From Antrihabitans cavernicola (GTDB lineage: Bacteria; Actinomycetota; Actinomycetes; Mycobacteriales; Mycobacteriaceae): a stretch of DNA of 64,000 nt. A program made the position numbers and the translations under genes. Numbering within the stretch: position 1 is the first letter of the stretch; every line of letters begins with the position of its first letter. The DNA lies in contig NZ_VLNY01000009.1 in the NCBI RefSeq assembly GCF_008297975.1, positions 62,001-126,000 of the forward strand, in the 5' to 3' direction. Positions 18,600 through 29,600 of the stretch are shown here, in pieces. Below the pieces are notes generated by a model. It had not been told where the DNA came from and did not search any database. It saw only the letters and a program-made list of their open reading frames with translations.

Positions 18600-21533
18600 A
18601 TCGCGCTTCAGCTCGGACTCGATCCGCTTACGAAGATCCAAGGCCTGCAAGGAATCCAATCCGAGGGCGACCAACGGCACGGAGCCGTCGATCGCCTCGG
18701 CGGTGTCCATCCCCATCACCGTGCGCAGCGCGAACCGCACTCGCTCGGCGGTGTCCACTGGACCGGGCACGGTCGGTTCCGGATCAGGCTGCGGCGCAAC
18801 GACCTCGGCCGGTGCCGCTCCCTGATCGTCGAGTTCCGAGAACGTCGGGCCGAAGCCGTAGACGGCGAAGATCTCCCGAATGCGGCTCCAGTTCGCTGCC
18901 GCGACAATCGAGTTGCCTGCACGCGCAGTGATACCCGCGGCAACAGCATCCGCGGGAGCAATCGGGAGCAAACCCGCACCGCTGATACGTGATTCGGCAT
19001 CGGCATTGCTCGAGCCTGTCTCTCGCCACAGCCCCCACTGCACCGACACACAATCGATGCCCCGGCCGCGGTACTCGTAGGCAAGGGCATCGAGCAATCG
19101 ATTGACTCCCGCATACACCAGGTGTCCGCGCCCGCCGAGCGTGGCAGACAGCGACGAGCACAAGACAACCTTGACATCGTCCGAGGTCGGAAAGTGTTGC
19201 AGCACAGTATCGATACCGATCACCTTCGCTGCGGCGGCAGCCCGCACGTCACCCGACGCGGCGGCGTCGTAGTCGACGGCCGCATGGACGATCAGGTCGG
19301 CAGGTGTGACCGCATACTCGGCGGCTAGTGCACGAACAGCGCCTTCGTCTCCGACGTCGCAGACACGCACCACCACCTCGGTGTCACCCAGACTCCGACT
19401 TCGAGTCACCTGTTCCAGAGCGGCTGCCGAGCCTCCCGACCTGCTGAGCAACGTGATTCGACCGGCACCGCGCAGAGCGAACTGCTCGCAGAACTCGAGT
19501 CCGAGCTTGCCCGTACCGCCCACGATCACCACTTCACGTAACGCTGCAACATCGAGCGGATCGTCGTGCGTCGCATCTTCGACGACCAGCCGCTTCGCGT
19601 AGATGCCGCCGTCCCGGACAGCCAGTTCGGGTTCGCTCGCCGTGTGAATAGCGGCCAGCAGTGTTTTACCCGAGAGTTCCTCACCCGCAGCAAGATCGAG
19701 ATGGCGGAAGGCAACGCCGACATGCTCGGATGCGAGGCAGCGGAAACCCGACGCCGCGGCCGCATGGAAAGGTGCGAGCGAATCGCCGGGCAGCACCGCT
19801 TCGCCACCGACGGTGACGAGCCAAACTTCCTCGATGCCACCGTCGAACGACGGCAACCAAGTCTGCTCGCCGACGAACCCGGCAAACTCATCCACCGCGC
19901 CACCGATTTCACCGGCACCTGGTGGAAGGAGAATGACGGCGGTGTCGGCACCGACATCCGAAAAGGCAGCAGTCGCACCCTGTCGTGGCGCCGCTGCGAT
20001 CACGTCCGCCGCGAAACCATCGCATCGGCCGGTGTGATCGACGATTGCGATGGAACGTGGTCGCACCAGCTTCCGACGCTCGAGGCGTACCCACGATTCG
20101 ACCAACTGCTGCGGCGGGTGCGTCTGGACCTCGCGCACCGGGCTCGGTTCGACGGCGTAGTCGAAACGCGCCCACAGCTTCTTCGCCGCCATCGAGGTGT
20201 TGGGGAAGTCGAACAACGGCGGGCGCGGTGTGTCGTCTCCGCTCTTGCGCAATGCATCCCACCGATACCCTGCATCGTTGACAGCAACCGCCGCGACGTT
20301 GCGGGTGAATTCGCGCAACGTCTCGGCTTTGCGTCGCGACGTCCCGATCACCTGGAATGCGCGCGGCTCCGGCACCGTGGACAGATTCTCCTGGATGGAG
20401 AGCAGGAGCGCAGGATGGTCTGCGATCTCCACGTAGGTGTCCACACCGTGCGCAGCAGCGTCGGTGATCGCGCGATCGAAGCGCACCTTGTTTCGCAGGT
20501 TCCAGTACCAGTACTCGCCGACAGGCAGATCTGCGGTGATCGGGCCACCGAGGGTGGCGCCGATGCATGGAATCTGCGGTTCCGCGAATTCCGGGTTGTC
20601 CAGCTTGCCAAGCAGTTCGGCACCCATCTCGGCACGGAACTTGCTGACGATCGACGTATGCGCGGGATAGGCGACACGAATCTCTTTGGCGAACTTTCCC
20701 TTTGCGGTGAGTTCGGCCACCATCTCCAGCACGGTCGGTCGTTCTCCCGAGATGGCGAGCACGTGGGCAGAGTTGATCACCGACAGTTCCGCCCAGCCCG
20801 AATTGCGCGCGAGCAGGTCCTCGCATTCGTCGCGATCGACTCCCAGTACGGCCATCGAGTAACCGTGTACCTCGAGAGTGTCCACCAGTTTCGCCCGCAG
20901 CGTTACCACACGCACGCCGTCGGCCAACGTCTGCATCTCGGCGATACATGCCGCGGCGATCTCGCCTTGACTGTGTCCGACCGCGGCAGCCGGTGCGACG
21001 CCGACGTCGCGCCACATCGCGGCAAGCCCGATCATCTGCATGAAAAGCGCGGGCTGCACCACGGTCACATCGTCACCGAATTCACCGTCGCCGAGCAGGT
21101 ACGCGAGCGGCGAAATGCTGTACAGCTCTTGGAAGATGGCTTCGCATTCGTCTACGGCAGTCTTGAACGCGGGCGAGAGCCGGTAATAGAGGGTGCCCAT
21201 CCCTGGGTACTGACTGCCCTGGCCGGGAAAGACATAGCCGATACGTCGGGAGGTGGCCGCCCCGGCGCTCACGACCACATCCACGTGTTCGGTGCCGTCC
21301 GCGACAGCGCGTAGTGCGTCGATCAATCGGTCGCGGTCGGTGACCATCGCCAGTGCGCGGTAGCGCCGGGCGGTGCGCGTGCGAAAGAGCGCGTCGGACA
21401 CGGCGTTCGGCGTGACGTTCGGCCGGTCCTCGACATAGGAGAGGATGGCTGCCGCCTCGCGACGCAGCAACTCCGCTGAGTCCGAGCTCAGCAGCACCGG
21501 AACGGTGCCGTCGGGAAGTCGATAGTCAGCCAC
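18537..21533 (-). CDS. mbtD: MbtD-like polyketide synthase module AT-KR-ACP (no KS)
   Basis: The 998-aa protein has an acyltransferase (FPGQGSQYPGMG at 102, GHSQGE with nucleophile Ser188), a ketoreductase (GGTGKLG at 672, with the SSL...YAGVN active-site block) and a C-terminal ACP (GLDSLQAL, phosphopantetheine Ser961). The KS is missing and is supplied by the separate gene upstream, the same split as mycobactin MbtC/MbtD. The AT selectivity motif reads YPAH, neither the malonyl HAFH nor the methylmalonyl YASH type, so the extender is uncertain. The module should add a 3-hydroxy-acyl unit. GTG start at 21533 overlaps the KS stop by 8 nt. Confidence 0.9.
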   Translation of the reverse strand: MADYRLPDGTVPVLLSSDSAELLRREAAAILSYVEDRPNVTPNAVSDALFRTRTARRYRALAMVTDRDRLIDALRAVADGTEHVDVVVSAGAATSRRIGYVFPGQGSQYPGMGTLYYRLSPAFKTAVDECEAIFQELYSISPLAYLLGDGEFGDDVTVVQPALFMQMIGLAAMWRDVGVAPAAAVGHSQGEIAAACIAEMQTLADGVRVVTLRAKLVDTLEVHGYSMAVLGVDRDECEDLLARNSGWAELSVINSAHVLAISGERPTVLEMVAELTAKGKFAKEIRVAYPAHTSIVSKFRAEMGAELLGKLDNPEFAEPQIPCIGATLGGPITADLPVGEYWYWNLRNKVRFDRAITDAAAHGVDTYVEIADHPALLLSIQENLSTVPEPRAFQVIGTSRRKAETLREFTRNVAAVAVNDAGYRWDALRKSGDDTPRPPLFDFPNTSMAAKKLWARFDYAVEPSPVREVQTHPPQQLVESWVRLERRKLVRPRSIAIVDHTGRCDGFAADVIAAAPRQGATAAFSDVGADTAVILLPPGAGEIGGAVDEFAGFVGEQTWLPSFDGGIEEVWLVTVGGEAVLPGDSLAPFHAAAASGFRCLASEHVGVAFRHLDLAAGEELSGKTLLAAIHTASEPELAVRDGGIYAKRLVVEDATHDDPLDVAALREVVIVGGTGKLGLEFCEQFALRGAGRITLLSRSGGSAAALEQVTRSRSLGDTEVVVRVCDVGDEGAVRALAAEYAVTPADLIVHAAVDYDAAASGDVRAAAAAKVIGIDTVLQHFPTSDDVKVVLCSSLSATLGGRGHLVYAGVNRLLDALAYEYRGRGIDCVSVQWGLWRETGSSNADAESRISGAGLLPIAPADAVAAGITARAGNSIVAAANWSRIREIFAVYGFGPTFSELDDQGAAPAEVVAPQPDPEPTVPGPVDTAERVRFALRTVMGMDTAEAIDGSVPLVALGLDSLQALDLRKRIESELKRDLPVTAILGGASLDEVVSLIG

Positions 21534-22836
21534 GGGCTTCCTCCATCACGGGCATGGCAACGATGGTGTGCGCGTTGGTTCCTGCGACCCCGAACGACGA
21601 GACTGCGCCATACCGAACGCCGTCGACGGGCTCCCAGTCCTGCAGCGTCTCGGCCAGACGCAGGCCGGAACCCTCCCAGTCGACGCTGCGCGACGGATTG
21701 TCGGCGAAGCGGGTGGGCGCGATCTGGCCGTGAAAGCCACTGAGCAGCAATTTGATCAACCCCAACATCCCGGACGCTGCCTGCGAATGGCCAAGATTCG
21801 ACTTCACCGAGCCGAGCACCGGAGCCCCCGCGGTGCCGTACACCCGTTGCAGCGCGCCGAGTTCCAACGGGTCACCGACGGCTGTACCGGTACCGTGGCC
21901 CTCGATCATGGCCACGTCCGACGCTGCAATACCCGCTGCGCGCACCGTCTTACGAATCAGTTGTTCCTGGGCATCGGCACTCGGTACAGCGATCGCAGCA
22001 CCTTTGCCGTTGTGATTGATGCGAGTCGCGAGCACCCGCCCGTAGATACGATGCCCGAGCTGCCTGGCTCGCAATTCCGACTCGACGACCACAACACCAG
22101 CGCCTTCGCCCCACAGGGTCCCCGATGCATCCTCGGAGTAGGGCCTGCAGTGGCCGTCCGTCGACAACGCATTGTTCTTGGAGAACTCGAAGAAAGCTGC
22201 GGGCGATCCCATCACACAGACCGCACCTGCGAGCGCCCACTCGCATTCACCATCGCGCACGGCATTCGCCGCCAGATGCAGGGCAGACAACGACGACGCA
22301 CACGCCGTGTCCACACTGATCGAAGGACCCACCAGGCCAAGACAATTGGAGATCCGACCCGCGGCCGCGCCGAGAGCCGTTCCGGTCGCCCGGTATCCGC
22401 TGTGCTCGGTGACGGCCGCGGCGGGTGGACCGTACTCGGTGACGGATACACCCATGTAGCAACCGACGTCGGCACCGTCGAGCGTCGCCGGATCGATTCC
22501 CGCGTTCTCCAACGCGCGCCAGGCGACACGCAGAATCACGCGCTGCTGCGGATCCATTGCAACCGCTTCCCGCGGTGATATCCCGAAGAAGGCAGGGTCG
22601 AATTCCGTTGCACCATCGAGAAACCCGCCCGAATCGCAGACCCGCCCCCAGCCCTCCAGATCGGAAAGCGACAGCAGCTGATCGATCGGCCAGTCGCGAT
22701 CGCGCGGGAACGGCCCGGTGAGGTCCTTCGATTCCGCCAGCGCGGACCAATACTGAGACAGCGTTTCGACACCGCCGGGGGCCTCGACCGCCATACCTGC
22801 GATGACGATGTGATCGATGTCCACCAACGAGGTCAT
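21526..22836 (-). CDS. mbtC: MbtC-like stand-alone beta-ketoacyl synthase
   Basis: The 436-aa KS catalyses the decarboxylative condensation for the AT-KR-ACP partner encoded next. Active-site Cys179 lies in DTACASSLSALH; the two His are in EGHGTGT and NLGHSQAASG. The start is ATG 22836, overlapping the thioesterase stop by 4 nt (ATGA). The frame is open much further upstream but reads as Arg-rich nonsense inside the thioesterase gene. Confidence 0.9.
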   Translation of the reverse strand: MTSLVDIDHIVIAGMAVEAPGGVETLSQYWSALAESKDLTGPFPRDRDWPIDQLLSLSDLEGWGRVCDSGGFLDGATEFDPAFFGISPREAVAMDPQQRVILRVAWRALENAGIDPATLDGADVGCYMGVSVTEYGPPAAAVTEHSGYRATGTALGAAAGRISNCLGLVGPSISVDTACASSLSALHLAANAVRDGECEWALAGAVCVMGSPAAFFEFSKNNALSTDGHCRPYSEDASGTLWGEGAGVVVVESELRARQLGHRIYGRVLATRINHNGKGAAIAVPSADAQEQLIRKTVRAAGIAASDVAMIEGHGTGTAVGDPLELGALQRVYGTAGAPVLGSVKSNLGHSQAASGMLGLIKLLLSGFHGQIAPTRFADNPSRSVDWEGSGLRLAETLQDWEPVDGVRYGAVSSFGVAGTNAHTIVAMPVMEEARG

Positions 22837-23597
22837 CGGGTCACCGGCTGCCGTGCCGATTCGCCAACGAGTACGTCTGCGATTCCCGCAACATGATCGT
22901 GCAGATAGAAGTGGCCGCCGTCGAACATCGTGACCTCCAGCTCTTGCGCGGTGTGCTGCTGCCACCCGTACAGATGGCCCATGGTCACGAAGTCGTCGTC
23001 GCTGCCGCCCAATGCGTGTACCGCTGCATCGACAACGACGTCGTCGGCGCACGAGTACGCGTCGAATGCGGCATAGTCGGATTTCAAGGCGGGCAACGCC
23101 ATTCGCATCAGTTCTCGGTTGCCCAGCACATCGCTGCCGGTGCCGTCGAGTCCGGACACGTGATCGAGCAGCTGCTCGTCTTCGGTGGGATGCGGCGGCA
23201 TCTGCTCCACCGCACTCGGGGCCACCGCGCCGGAGACCGCGAGCAGCCGCACCGCTGCGCCGGCGGCTTCCGCCCGTCTCGCGATCTCGAACGCCACGAT
23301 CGCTCCCATGCTGTGGCCGAAGATGGTGATGGGCGCACCGGTGTTCAGCGGCGAGCGCGCGAACTCGTCGAATGCTCCGCCCGCGAGCTCGGGGAGGGAC
23401 GCCTTGGCAGGCTCCTGCGCCCGATCCTGGCGGCCCGGGTACTGGAACAGGCTCACATCGAAGTTCTCACTCAGAGCCTTGGAGAACGGCCGGTAAGTCG
23501 ATGCGCCGCCACCCGCATGCGGGCAGATCAGCAGCGGCGGATTGTCCGTCGCCCGCGTCTTGTGAAACTTTCTGATCCAGCCCGGAGTGCTAGCCAT
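22833..23597 (-). CDS. Type II thioesterase (free-standing)
   Basis: The 254-aa alpha/beta hydrolase has LLICPHAGGGASTYRPF, the nucleophile elbow GHSMG (Ser96) and a C-terminal GGHFYLHDH with the catalytic His. Free thioesterases of this type clear mis-primed carrier proteins. In M. tuberculosis the comparable TE domain is fused to MbtB; here the MbtB-like protein has no TE, so this gene may supply that activity. It lies 21 bp after the NRPS gene and is coupled to the KS gene. Confidence 0.9.
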   Translation of the reverse strand: MASTPGWIRKFHKTRATDNPPLLICPHAGGGASTYRPFSKALSENFDVSLFQYPGRQDRAQEPAKASLPELAGGAFDEFARSPLNTGAPITIFGHSMGAIVAFEIARRAEAAGAAVRLLAVSGAVAPSAVEQMPPHPTEDEQLLDHVSGLDGTGSDVLGNRELMRMALPALKSDYAAFDAYSCADDVVVDAAVHALGGSDDDFVTMGHLYGWQQHTAQELEVTMFDGGHFYLHDHVAGIADVLVGESARQPVTR

Positions 23598-23618
23598 TGT
23601 CTTCTCTCCTTCAACTTC

Positions 23619-26600
23619 TCACTGCCACATACGCCGCATGACCAATGCGGCTTCGTCGTCGTCATCGAGCGTCGACACATCGCCGGCCGCTCGGTCCGGG
23701 TATTCGGCCATGGCACGCAACGTGTTCGAGTACGCGGTCTCGATGATCCGCGCGTCGTCCGGCTCGAACGAGTCCTCGGCGTAGAAGACCACCGCCTGTA
23801 GCGGCTCACCGGGAAACAGCAGATCAGCGGGAAAGACCATGAGCAGCAACGCGTTGTCCGTAGCACCGCGGCCTTCGAAGGACACCAGATCCAGGCGCTC
23901 GACACTCAGTAGGCGTTCCAGTTCGTCGCGCCCGGACGGGTAGGACTGAAACACGAACATGCTGTCGAACAGTGTGCGAGCGCCTGCCGCGCGATTGGCC
24001 GACGTCAGTCGGTACTGGTGAAACTCCAACAGCTCCATACGACGCCGCTGCACCGCCGTCAGGTGAGCACGCCACGACATGTCGGATTCCACGGCGATGG
24101 CGACCGGAATGGTGTTGACGAAACAGCCGATGGCGTTGTCGACGTCGTCCAGATCGGCTGGACGACCGGAGACCACCTCGCCGAACACTGCGGACGAATT
24201 CCCTGTCACGCTGCGCAGCACGTTCGCCCACGCCAGCTGGCATACGACACTGAACGTGGTTCCGACATCTGACGCGAGTTGGTGCAGCGTGTCTGCAACC
24301 CATGCGTCGATCGGAAATCTATGCATGGCAGGAACTCCCGAGCTGCCGGGCTCGCGGTTCGGCGCCACGATGCAGGGTTGCACCTGATCCAGGTAACCGC
24401 TCCACGCGTCTTCGGTGGCGCGTTCCCGCTCCTCGGTCATCGAAAGGAACCGAGCGAAGGTATCCGGGTTGCCGAGCGCGGCCGCACTCCCCCGACTTGT
24501 GTAGTCCGCGAAGATCTCCCGTGGCAGCAACTGCCCCGACCAGCCGTCGGTGAGGATGTGATGCGACGTCAGCACCAGCATGTGTTCGCCCGCCGGAAGA
24601 TGAACGACGGTGGCACGCATCAACGGGCCGCGCGACAGATCGAACCGCCCAGCCTGATCGGTGTCGAGGAATGCCAGCAGCCGGTCCTGCGCGTCGGCAT
24701 GAGCGGAGAAGTCGATTTCCTTGGTTTCGAACGCCATTCGATCGGCGACGATCGCATACGGCTGGCCCGCGGACGACACCGACATGGCGACTCGAAGATT
24801 CGGATACCTGTTCAGCACGGTGTCGACCGAGTGCGCAAGCCGCGCAACGTCCAGCTCACCACGCATACCGATGGTCGTTTGCACCGTGTAGGCATCGGCG
24901 CCCGGATTGCTCATGGCCGTGAGATACAGCCCCGCCTGCAGCGGCGCGAGGGGATACACATCGGCAACGCTTCCGTACGACGCCTGCCAGCGATCCAGAT
25001 CGGCCTGCGTCACATCACGGGCGAGGACGTCGCTCGGCGTCAGGAACCGACCTGGGTTGTCCCGCAACGCCGTCACCAGCTCGCGCAACGCGTGGGTCCA
25101 CCGGTCTGCTATCTGGCGGACGTCGCTTTCGTCGAGCGGTCCGGCGGGAAAACGGAAGGACGCCCGCAACCCCGACTTGTCGTCGTCCACCAGTGTCACC
25201 GTGTTGATGTCGAGCAACGCTGCCGCAGGCATCGATTCGTCGGCATGCCCGCCCAGGTAACCGAACTCGACCGCCGGTCCCCAATCCCGTTCCGCCGCTT
25301 CGGCGCTGAACCTACCCATGTAGTTGAAGCTGACCTGCGGCGCCGGGCTCGCTCCGAGGACGGGAGCGGTCTCGGCATTGAGCCACCGGAGCAGCCCGAA
25401 GCCGATCCCGGATTCGGGCACCGCACGCAGTTGTTCCTTGACTGCCTTGACCGCAGCAACGACGTCGACACCGGCGTCGAGTGCGACGGGATAGGCCGAC
25501 GTGAACCAGCCGACGGCATTCGCGAGATCCACTCCCGCGAAGATAGTTTCGTTCCTACCGTGGCGCTCCATGGTCAACGACACCGTAGCCGCGTCGCGGT
25601 TCTTCGCTTGCCTAAACCCGCGGACTGCCACGGCGAGTGCCGCAACCTGGATGTCGAGGAAGTCGCAACCGAACGCCTGAGCTCCAGTGGTCGTCAAGAA
25701 CCCGGTGGCGTCGGCGTCCAACTCGGTCGTGACCTCGTGCAGCGTGGCAACGGTATCCGTCATCGGGTCGAAAGCCCGATCGCCGAGCAGCGGATCGACG
25801 CTCTGCGCAACACCACGCCAGTACGGAAGCGTGTCGACGACAGCGTCGTCGGTCGCCAGCTGGGCGAGGTTGGTGTTCCACGTTTTCACCGAGGTGCCGG
25901 TGTCGGCGTCGACTGTCTTGTCGAGCCACAGTTGCTGCAGATCGTCGTGGATGATGCGCCAGGACACACCGTCGACAACCAGATGATGGATGACAAGCAA
26001 CAGGCGCCCGTGCGAACCGTCGCTCGTGTGAACCCATGTGGCACCGAGCATTCGGCCGGAGTGCGGGTCGAGCGTGGCACCGATCTCGTGCAACTGCTCC
26101 TGCAGGCGAATCGGCGCGGAGTCCGCCCACGAGTCGGTGTCGATCACCACGTCAAGAACCCCGGGGTACTCGATCGGCTCGTCCGCGGCAGGCACGTAAT
26201 AGGCGGTATCGCCGGCGGGATCGGTTGCAATGCGTGAGCGCAGCATCGGATGTCGGTCGACAACCCCGCGCAGCAGCGCTGTCAGGCGGTCCGCAGTGCA
26301 TTCCGAGGGCGTCACCACCGCCGTCGCCTGGCTGTATCCCGCGTAGTCGGCGATGCTGTCGGTGAGCATCGTTGCGATGGGATTCAACGGAATCCACCCG
26401 TCACCATCCCCGGCGTCGATCAATGCAGGTCCGCCGGAGTCGACGATCGGTTCGGTCGCGGCCGCTATCGCTGCGATGGTGCGCGCGTCGAACAGTGCGC
26501 TTGTGGTGATCGCCAACCCACTCTTCTTCAACGTCGATGCCATCCGAATCGCGCTGATGGAATCGCCACCGAGAGCAAGGAAATCGTCGTCGGCGGCCAA

Positions 26601-29600
26601 ATCGACCGTATCTGCGATCCCGAGCACCTGCCGTACCACAGCAGCGACCGTCTGCTCGTCGATCCCCTGCAACGGTCGTCCGCGTCCGGTGTTCTCGCCG
26701 AGATCGGGCGCGGGCAGTGCCTTTCTGTCGAGCTTCCCGTTCGCGGTCAGCGGTAGCGAGTCGAGACGCACCAGCGCCGACGGAATCATGTAGTCGGGCA
26801 GGCGCTCCGCCAGATACTTTCGGATCGAATCGGCGTCGCCATCGGAGCTGACGTAGTACCCAACCAACACCGGCCCGCCGGTGCGAGACAGTGCTACGGC
26901 AGCCGCCGACAGGACACCCGGTGCCTGACGCAGCACCGATGCCACCTCACCCAGCTCGATGCGATGGCCGCGGATCTTGACCTGATCGTCGACCCGCCCG
27001 AGGTACTCCATCCGCCCACCCGTATTCCACCGCGCGATGTCGCCGGTGCGGTACATCAGATCGCCGAGCCGATCGGCAAACGGGCACGCGACGAAGGTGC
27101 TCGCGGTCAGCCCTGGCCTGCGGTGATAGCCCTGAGCGAGTTGTGCCCCAGCGAGATACAGCTCGCCCACGATTCCGGGCGCGACCTCTCGCAGCTGCCC
27201 ATCCAGAACGTGGACCGTCGTGTTCGATTCGGGGTTACCGATCAGCGCAGGGCCCTGATCCGGTGCTCCGACGAAGTCCTCGTGCATCAGGTCCATCGCG
27301 GCTTCCGTCGGTCCGTACAGACCCAGCACGGTGCAGCCGAAAGCCCTCGTCGATTCCTCGACCAATGCAGGCGGCACCGCCTCGCCGCCAAGGTAGAGGA
27401 AGCGCATCGAAATCAGGCGGTCGGTGTCGGGTACGGCATCGAGGAACGCGCGAAGAACGCTGGGCACCAACGAGAGCTGGGTGACGCGCTGCGTCTCGAT
27501 GATGTCGGCCAGCGCGTGTACGTCCGCCGCCCACCAGTCCGGCGGTGGCAACACGGATGCCGAGCCGGTGCACAGTGCGTTCACCATCTCGAACACGGAT
27601 ACATCGAAGCCGATCGGCGCCTTCTGCAGGATGCGTTCGGATCCGAACTCCAGGTGATCGCGCATCCATTGCACATGGCTGGCGACCGAGCGGTGCTTGT
27701 TGACAACACCTTTGGGGCGTCCAGTCGTTCCCGAGGTGTAGAGCAGGTAAGCGGCGTCGAGTGGATGGATAGCCCTGGTCAGCTCGTCGGGTCGCAATTG
27801 CGCCGAGTCCAGAGTGTCCAGTTCGTCGCGGACCGCGCGGTCGCCGAGGTCGATCGTGGGGAGATCGGTATTCAGGACGGTCGATGCCGATTGCAGCACC
27901 AACGCTGGTCGCGCGTCGTCGAGCACGTAGTCGATTCGGTCCGCCGGGTAGCTCGGATCGATCGGCAGGTAGACGCCGCCTGCGCGCAACACCGCAGCGA
28001 AGGCAATCGGCAGCTGATCGCTGCGTTCGGCGAACACGCCCACGTGGTCGCCGGTACGGGTTCCGCGCGCGATGAGCAGTCGAGCAAGCTTGTTCACCCG
28101 CGCATCGAAATCAGCGTAGGTCAGCTCGGTCTCGCCGAATACGACGGCGATCCGATCGGGATAGGTCTGCGCCGACTCCCGAATCATTGCGTCGACGGTG
28201 TCGGGCATGATCGCCACCTCGGTTCCGCGCGACCACATGCTCACGTTCGCCCGATCGGATTCGGACAGCACCGCAAGGTCATTCAGCGTCCGATCGGACG
28301 TGGCAGCAGCAAGGACCTGATCGATGTACTCGTGTAGACGATCGATGGTGGTCGACTCGAAAAGGTCGGTGCGGTAGGTGATCTGCACGTCGACGCAGTC
28401 GTCGTGCATGAACACCTCGACGACGACAGGCAACAAGGCTGCACCGTTGTCCACGAGCTCCCAGCTGGTTACGGCACCCGGCAGCTGCGGGCCGTCGATC
28501 TTCTGATGCAGGAACAGCACCATGGTGTCGAACAGCGCAGACCCGACGTGCCCGGTGACCCGGTTGACCGCCCGGACCACCTCCTCCTGCGGGAAGTGCT
28601 TGTGCCGAAACGCATCTGTGGTGACAGTCTGCACATACTCGATCAACTCGGCGAAGGTGTCGCCGCCGTCCGCGGTGAACCGCAACGGCAGCATGTTGCT
28701 GAGATTGCCGATCAGCAGTTCCATTCCCGCTTCTTCGCGGTTGGCCACGGTCGTCCCGACGATCACGTCGCTCTGACCGGTGATCTGCCGCAGCGCAACG
28801 TAGTACGCGGCGAGGAACACCGAGAACGGTGTGACACGCAACGACGCACTCAGGTTGCGCAGGTTCGCGTCCGCAGCGGCACCGAGAGGTCGATCCGAAC
28901 GGGCACCACGCTCGGAAACCGTTGCGGGCCTGCGGTCGTACGGCAGCGCCAACTCGGCAAGCTCACCGTCGAACCTGGCCTCCCAGAAGCCACGATCGTC
29001 GGAATGGTCGTCGGACCGAAAGCGGTCCTGCTCCCACTCGGCGAAGTCGGCGACCTGCAGTCGTAGCGGCTCCACCGCGATGGTGCCGCCCGCCGCCTTC
29101 GCGGACCGATAGAAGCCCTCCAGGTCCGTCGACAGCGCAGGCAGCGTCATACCGTCCCACGCGATGTGCTGGATCGTGACGATGGCGACCAGCCGGCGCT
29201 GGTCGACTCGCGCGAAAATCACCCGCAACGACGACTCGGTACTCAGATCGAACGGTTCGCGGGCGGCTGCGTGCATCAAAGCAGTGAGGTCGTCTGGGCC
29301 GTCGACCTCGCTCGAGCGCGGCGGCAGACAATCGTGGATCCGCTGGTATGGATCGCCGTTGTCGTCGCTGTGATAGGTGGTCCGGAGCACTTCGTGCCGC
29401 TGCACCAGCGCCAGAAACGCTTGGCGCAGTGCGGAACTGTCGACATCACCGTCAAACGTCAGAGCCAGACACAGGTTGTAGGCCGAGCTGTTCGGCGAGA
29501 TCTGCTGGTGCGCCCAGACGTAACGCTGACCGAACGACAGCGGTGCCCGTTCCGGATCGCGTCTGGCAGGGACGGCTGGGGCGGCGGCCAAGCCTTCCAA

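Noticed and set aside
24279-26237. 652-aa plus-strand open frame inside the C-A-PCP-E-C NRPS gene
   Set aside because: Arg/His/Gln-rich translation typical of a shadow of the minus-strand NRPS; no start context.
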